This document shows, one piece after another, positions 4,471 to 7,155 of a stretch of 7,155 bases of DNA. The stretch is from G039029935 sp039029935 (GTDB taxonomy: Bacteria > Chloroflexota > Anaerolineae > Caldilineales > Caldilineaceae). The first letter of the stretch is position 1; every line of letters begins with the position of its first letter. The position numbers and the translations under genes were made by a program. A model generated the notes under the pieces. That model had not been told where the DNA came from, made no database searches, and saw only the letters and a program-made list of their open reading frames with translations. The DNA is taken from assembly GCA_039029935.1 (NCBI GenBank), contig JBCCFC010000708.1, positions 1 to 7,155 of the forward strand, in the 5' to 3' direction.

Positions 4471-7113
4471 ATGAATATCAAACCTGATAACTTTTCTTTT
4501 CTACCCAACTGTATATTTGAAAAAATTCTTTTACTCACATTGATTGCAATTTTTATCGGAAACCCAACTGTCAAAGCCACCGAATCGTCTTGTGTCAATG
4601 AGTCCGCTGATTTGGTGGCGTGGTGGACACTCGATGAAACGGGTGATTCTATTGCCCGCGATCACGCCGGATTTGCAAATGATGGAGAGCTTGTGAATGA
4701 GCCTATCCCTACGGAGGGCATGATAGACGGGGCATTAATGTTCAATGGGCGAAATTATATCGAAGTTGCCAACCACGAAGAGTTAAATGTTGGTGAACGC
4801 GACTTCGCCATCTCTGCGAAAGTGCGGACAACCGATGAGGTAGGCGTTAAGGTAATTGTCGATAAACGCTATGAAAACAGCGAGGACACTGTTCAAGGAT
4901 ATTCATTTTTTCTAATCAATGGAAAACTAGGATTTCAACTGGCCGATGGCGACGGTGAGTGGTTCTGCTCAAGCGATCCAAGCTCATCATCATGCACCAA
5001 TTATACTTCTGAGGCGTTTATTGCAGATGGCGAATGGCACGAGGTCGCCGTCATTGTTGACCGTGACGAGGAAGGGGGTGGTCACTTCTGTGTTGATGGC
5101 ACTGTGGTAACGAGATTTAACCCAACTATCCGCAAGGGCTCGCTTGATAACGAAATGCCATTACGCATCGCCAGCCGCTCATCATCAGTGGATGGCTTAT
5201 TCCAAGGTGATCTGGATGATATACAATTATTTAGCCCACTATCTACAGAACCAACGCCAACAAGCACATTCATACCGACCAGTACCCCTACGCCCACAGC
5301 TACACCTACACCCACAGCTACACCTACACCCACAGCTACACCTACACCCACAGCTACATCTACACCCACAGCTACATCTACACCTACCCTCACCCCAAGC
5401 TCAACGTCAACAAGCACATCGACAAGCACTCATACACCTGTACCAGCAAGCACATCAACCAGCACTCATACACCTGTACCAACAAGCACTCATACACCAA
5501 CTCATACACCAACCCGTACATCTACGCCAACAAACATATCAACCAGCACCCATACACCGACTCATACAGCTATACCAGTCAGTACCTCTACCAGCACCAA
5601 TACAGTAACTCCGATACCTACATTCACTAGTGCATCAAGCCCTACATCAACACCTACATCAACACCTACATCAACAAGCACATCAACTAGTACACATACG
5701 CTAACGCCTATATTTACATCAACGCCTACACAAATTAGTACTTCTACCAGCACACATACACCGACATTCACTAGTACACCAACACCTACATCAACAAGCA
5801 CATCGACCAGTACACATACACTAACGCCTATATTTACATCAACGCCCACACCAGTTAGTACCTCTACTAGCACACATACACCGACATTCACTGATACACC
5901 AAGTCCTACATCAACAAGCACATCAACTAGCGCACATACTCTAACGCCCGCAATGACATCAACATCAACTGGTACATCGACCAGGACCAGCACCGTTCCC
6001 CCAACATCGACAAAGACGCCTTCACCCATCTCCACAGTGACAAGCACATCCACCGAGACAACGACAAGCATGAGTACCTATACGATGACCCCACTACAAA
6101 CATCTACGCCAACCGATACACCTACCGTGACTACAACGCCAACACCAACTGCAACAGTATCTGGTGATGTTACAACCACATATACACCAACCCAAACTCA
6201 GACCCATACGCCAATACAAACTATGACAAGTACACCAAACAGTACGTTGACACTACCGTTAACAGCAACTGGTACACCAACTAGTACACCAACTAGTACA
6301 CCAACCAATATGCTGACACCGCTATCAACAGCAACTAGTACATCAGCCAGTACGCTGACGATGCCCCCAACTCCGACAGTAACGTTGACAGCATCATTCA
6401 CACCTACACCAACAAATGAGGTTGATGGGCTATCAACTGCTCGCATTTTTCTTCAACCTGAAATAGGCAGAATGCTTGTTTCTGATATTTATACGGTTAC
6501 GATCCAAGTTGAAAATATTGAGGATTTGTATGGTATCGAGTTGGACCTCACTTTTGACCCAACAGTGGTTGAAGTTATAGACACCTATGGTTTTCTACCT
6601 AGCATTCAAATCCAATCTGGAGACTTTTTTATCCCAAATACACAAATTGAAAATGTGGTTGATCAAACAAGCGGTGTGATTCGATATGCGGGGATGTTAA
6701 ATGGTGAGCAGCCCGGTATGAGTGGAGATGGAGATATAGCGTATATCGTTTTTCGTGGACTTATCGCTGGCACAACACCGATTTCATTGAAGCATGTTGT
6801 CCTTTCTGATCCAGCATCACAAACAATCCCCCATAGTAAACAGGGTGGGCAGCTTGTTGTTGAAATCCCTGTTACAGTTTTAGATACCACAACTATTGAC
6901 GGCAGGGTCATTTTGGAGCGAAGAGAGAGCAATGCTGGGGTACAGGTATGTATACAGGCACATTGTACTATCACCGACTATGATGGGGCATACACGCTTG
7001 TTGATGTGCCAACACAAGGTACGATTACAGCCTATTATCCTCGAGCAACCTCTTTGCCATCGTCTGTACATACGACAACCGCGTCACCGCGATCAAACAC
7101 ACCTTGCACTTGA
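4471..7113 (+). CDS. Secreted LamG-domain protein with Thr/Ser/Pro stalk and cohesin module, 3'-truncated
   Basis: This reads as 880 residues. Residues 1-36 are a Sec signal (hydrophobic ILLLTLIAIFIG, cleavage after VKA). A LamG/concanavalin-like domain occupies about 46-256 (LVAWWTLDE at the start, DGALMFNG, DGEWHEVAVIVDR, GDLDDIQLF at the end); such domains bind glycans or surface ligands. A Thr/Ser/Pro-rich stalk covers about 261-648 and is probably extended and possibly O-glycosylated. A cohesin-like domain follows (about 658-800), then a carboxypeptidase-regulatory-like domain (about 806-857), both paralogous to the same block in the upstream protease. After YYP at residue 857 similarity stops. 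The last 23 residues (R/A 858-880) are encoded antisense to a proB fragment and are not a natural end. By comparison with the protease, a dockerin and further modules would be expected, so the gene is probably truncated by a rearrangement or misjoin. The role is likely extracellular adhesion or scaffolding together with the upstream protease. There are no enzyme motifs. Confidence 0.85.
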   Translation: MNIKPDNFSFLPNCIFEKILLLTLIAIFIGNPTVKATESSCVNESADLVAWWTLDETGDSIARDHAGFANDGELVNEPIPTEGMIDGALMFNGRNYIEVANHEELNVGERDFAISAKVRTTDEVGVKVIVDKRYENSEDTVQGYSFFLINGKLGFQLADGDGEWFCSSDPSSSSCTNYTSEAFIADGEWHEVAVIVDRDEEGGGHFCVDGTVVTRFNPTIRKGSLDNEMPLRIASRSSSVDGLFQGDLDDIQLFSPLSTEPTPTSTFIPTSTPTPTATPTPTATPTPTATPTPTATSTPTATSTPTLTPSSTSTSTSTSTHTPVPASTSTSTHTPVPTSTHTPTHTPTRTSTPTNISTSTHTPTHTAIPVSTSTSTNTVTPIPTFTSASSPTSTPTSTPTSTSTSTSTHTLTPIFTSTPTQISTSTSTHTPTFTSTPTPTSTSTSTSTHTLTPIFTSTPTPVSTSTSTHTPTFTDTPSPTSTSTSTSAHTLTPAMTSTSTGTSTRTSTVPPTSTKTPSPISTVTSTSTETTTSMSTYTMTPLQTSTPTDTPTVTTTPTPTATVSGDVTTTYTPTQTQTHTPIQTMTSTPNSTLTLPLTATGTPTSTPTSTPTNMLTPLSTATSTSASTLTMPPTPTVTLTASFTPTPTNEVDGLSTARIFLQPEIGRMLVSDIYTVTIQVENIEDLYGIELDLTFDPTVVEVIDTYGFLPSIQIQSGDFFIPNTQIENVVDQTSGVIRYAGMLNGEQPGMSGDGDIAYIVFRGLIAGTTPISLKHVVLSDPASQTIPHSKQGGQLVVEIPVTVLDTTTIDGRVILERRESNAGVQVCIQAHCTITDYDGAYTLVDVPTQGTITAYYPRATSLPSSVHTTTASPRSNTPCT
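5284..5373 (+). repeat. 18-bp tandem repeat, five copies
   Basis: The unit ACACCTACACCCACAGCT encodes TPTPTA. The copies start at 5284 (degenerate), 5302, 5320, 5338 (three identical) and 5356 (one change to ACATCT). A partial copy continues to about 5384. Identical neighbouring units suggest recent slippage or unequal exchange. Confidence 0.93.
5641..5676 (+). repeat. 12-bp tandem repeat, three perfect copies
   Basis: CCTACATCAACA occurs three times without change at 5641, 5653 and 5665, encoding the PTST register of the stalk. It runs directly into the 120-bp repeat that starts at 5668. Confidence 0.92.
5668..5970 (+). repeat. 120-bp higher-order repeat, two full copies and a partial third
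   Basis: Copies start at 5668, 5788 and 5908, exactly 120 bp apart. The first two differ at about 12 of 120 positions by my count; the third matches for roughly its first 50-60 bases and then diverges. Each unit encodes 40 residues with the order TSTSTSTSTHTLTP, IFTSTPT, STSTSTHTPTFT. The intact frame and mostly conservative changes indicate duplication of a whole stalk segment. Confidence 0.9.
6271..6306 (+). repeat. 12-bp tandem repeat near the stalk end, three copies
   Basis: Units GGTACACCAACT, AGTACACCAACT and AGTACACCAACC lie head to tail and encode GTPT/STPT steps of the stalk. They differ from the 12-bp unit at 5641, so they arose separately. Confidence 0.85.
6442..7041 (+). repeat. 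Cohesin plus regulatory-like block, copy 2 (inside the LamG gene)
   Basis: This is the counterpart of 2951-3541. It follows the first copy through the strand VDVPTQGTITAYYP, which corresponds to TDVPSTGNITIHHP in the protease, and then ends within a few bases. In the protease the dockerin starts about 25 residues after this point; nothing like it follows here. Confidence 0.85.
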
Positions 7114-7155
7114 GTAACGCCCACGGGCAGTAGACTGCGACCTTTATTTAAGGCA
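7035..7155 (-). CDS. proB: Glutamate 5-kinase C-terminal PUA-domain fragment, partial at both ends
   Basis: Read on the minus strand from the right edge, the frame gives ALNKGRSLLPVGVTQVQG, then VFDRGDAVVVCTDDGKEVARG and a stop (TAA, complement of 7035-7037). This matches the typical end of bacterial ProB, where a K/R-SLLPVGV element, an EGxFxRGDVV element and a GREIARG element make up the PUA domain. ProB phosphorylates glutamate in the first step of proline synthesis, and the PUA domain is its C-terminal appendage. In the family the chain usually continues about 10-20 residues past ARG (LVNYSS-like); here it stops at the same place where the cohesin gene on the other strand loses similarity, so the proB end also appears cut off. 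The kinase domain and start lie outside the window. Confidence 0.85.
   Translation of the reverse strand, partial: ALNKGRSLLPVGVTQVQGVFDRGDAVVVCTDDGKEVARG
7036..7045. other. Breakpoint joining the truncated LamG/cohesin gene to truncated proB
   Basis: Plus-strand similarity to the cohesin/regulatory block runs to about 7041, and minus-strand similarity to ProB runs to about 7038, so the two sequences meet within a few bases around TATCCTCGAG. A palindromic CTCGAG is at 7040-7045. The join may be a deletion, an inversion or an assembly/cloning artefact; no insertion sequence, target duplication or attachment site is visible. Confidence 0.7.

Larger units (their letters stand above)
5251..6414 (+). 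repeat. Low-complexity Thr/Ser/Pro-coding region
   Basis: About 388 codons are almost only Thr, Ser and Pro with scattered Ala, His, Val, Ile and Leu, and ACA dominates among the Thr codons. The region contains nested periodicities of 6, 12, 18 and 120 bp. It joins the LamG domain to the cohesin module. The antisense strand gives long Val/Asp/Gly-rich open frames and the +2 frame gives Gln/Leu/His-Pro repeats; both follow from the base composition and are not genes. Confidence 0.95.

Noticed and set aside
5284..5970. CRISPR-like array in the repeats
   Set aside because: Repeats are contiguous, in frame and encode Thr/Ser/Pro; there are no unique spacers or palindromic repeat units.
5082..6446. 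Long minus-strand open frames rich in Val, Asp and Gly opposite the stalk, and a +2-frame Gln/Leu/His-Pro repeat frame
   Set aside because: They are mirror images of a low-complexity ACA/CCA-rich region with few stop-forming triplets; no start signals, domains or sensible composition.
7042..7113. The last 23 residues of the LamG protein as a genuine C-terminus or a simple frameshift into a dockerin
   Set aside because: None of the three plus-strand frames after 7041 gives a dockerin-like or module-like sequence, whereas the minus strand gives a clear ProB PUA end. A junction explains this better than a frameshift.
6880..7117. Open frames of 63 (minus) and 73 (plus) residues over the right end
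   Set aside because: They are shadows of the LamG gene and of the proB fragment, out of frame with both, with no recognisable domain.

Overview
The window looks like bacterial DNA of moderate GC content, most plausibly from a Chloroflexota (Chloroflexus/Herpetosiphon-like) genome or metagenome contig. Three things suggest this: a CHAT-domain protein, large secreted proteins that combine cohesin, carboxypeptidase-regulatory-like and dockerin modules with a very long Thr/Ser/Pro linker, and a C-terminal tail of the 'YLPLI-R' type (here YLMHLPFIAR) that I associate with secreted Chloroflexi proteins. The taxonomic assignment is an inference from protein style, not from a marker gene.

Layout: (1) 1-1323 is the 3' part of a CHAT-domain (caspase/separase-like) protein gene that enters from the left edge, with its His/Cys dyad visible. 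It is followed at once by a perfect 12-bp hairpin. (2) 1556-4363 encodes a 935-residue secreted subtilisin-family (S8) protease with a complete Asp/His/Asn/Ser set, then cohesin, carboxypeptidase-regulatory-like domain, type I dockerin, second cohesin and a short C-terminal tail. A second terminator-like hairpin follows. (3) 4471-7113 encodes a secreted LamG-type (concanavalin-like) protein with a roughly 390-residue Thr/Ser/Pro linker built from 12-, 18- and 120-bp repeats. After the linker comes the same cohesin plus regulatory-like block as in the protease, but the block breaks off abruptly at about 7038-7043. (4) From that point to the right edge the minus strand encodes the PUA-domain end of glutamate 5-kinase (proB), itself lacking its last residues.

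Genes 2 and 3 read as partners in an extracellular, non-cellulosomal cohesin/dockerin assembly: one subunit carries proteolytic activity and the other a glycan- or surface-binding LamG domain on a long flexible stalk. The CHAT gene is on the same strand but separated by 232 bp and a hairpin, so there is no clear operon link.

The most notable structural observation is the breakpoint near 7040. It truncates the LamG/cohesin gene where a dockerin would be expected and also truncates proB on the opposite strand. It is either a real genomic rearrangement or an assembly/cloning chimera.
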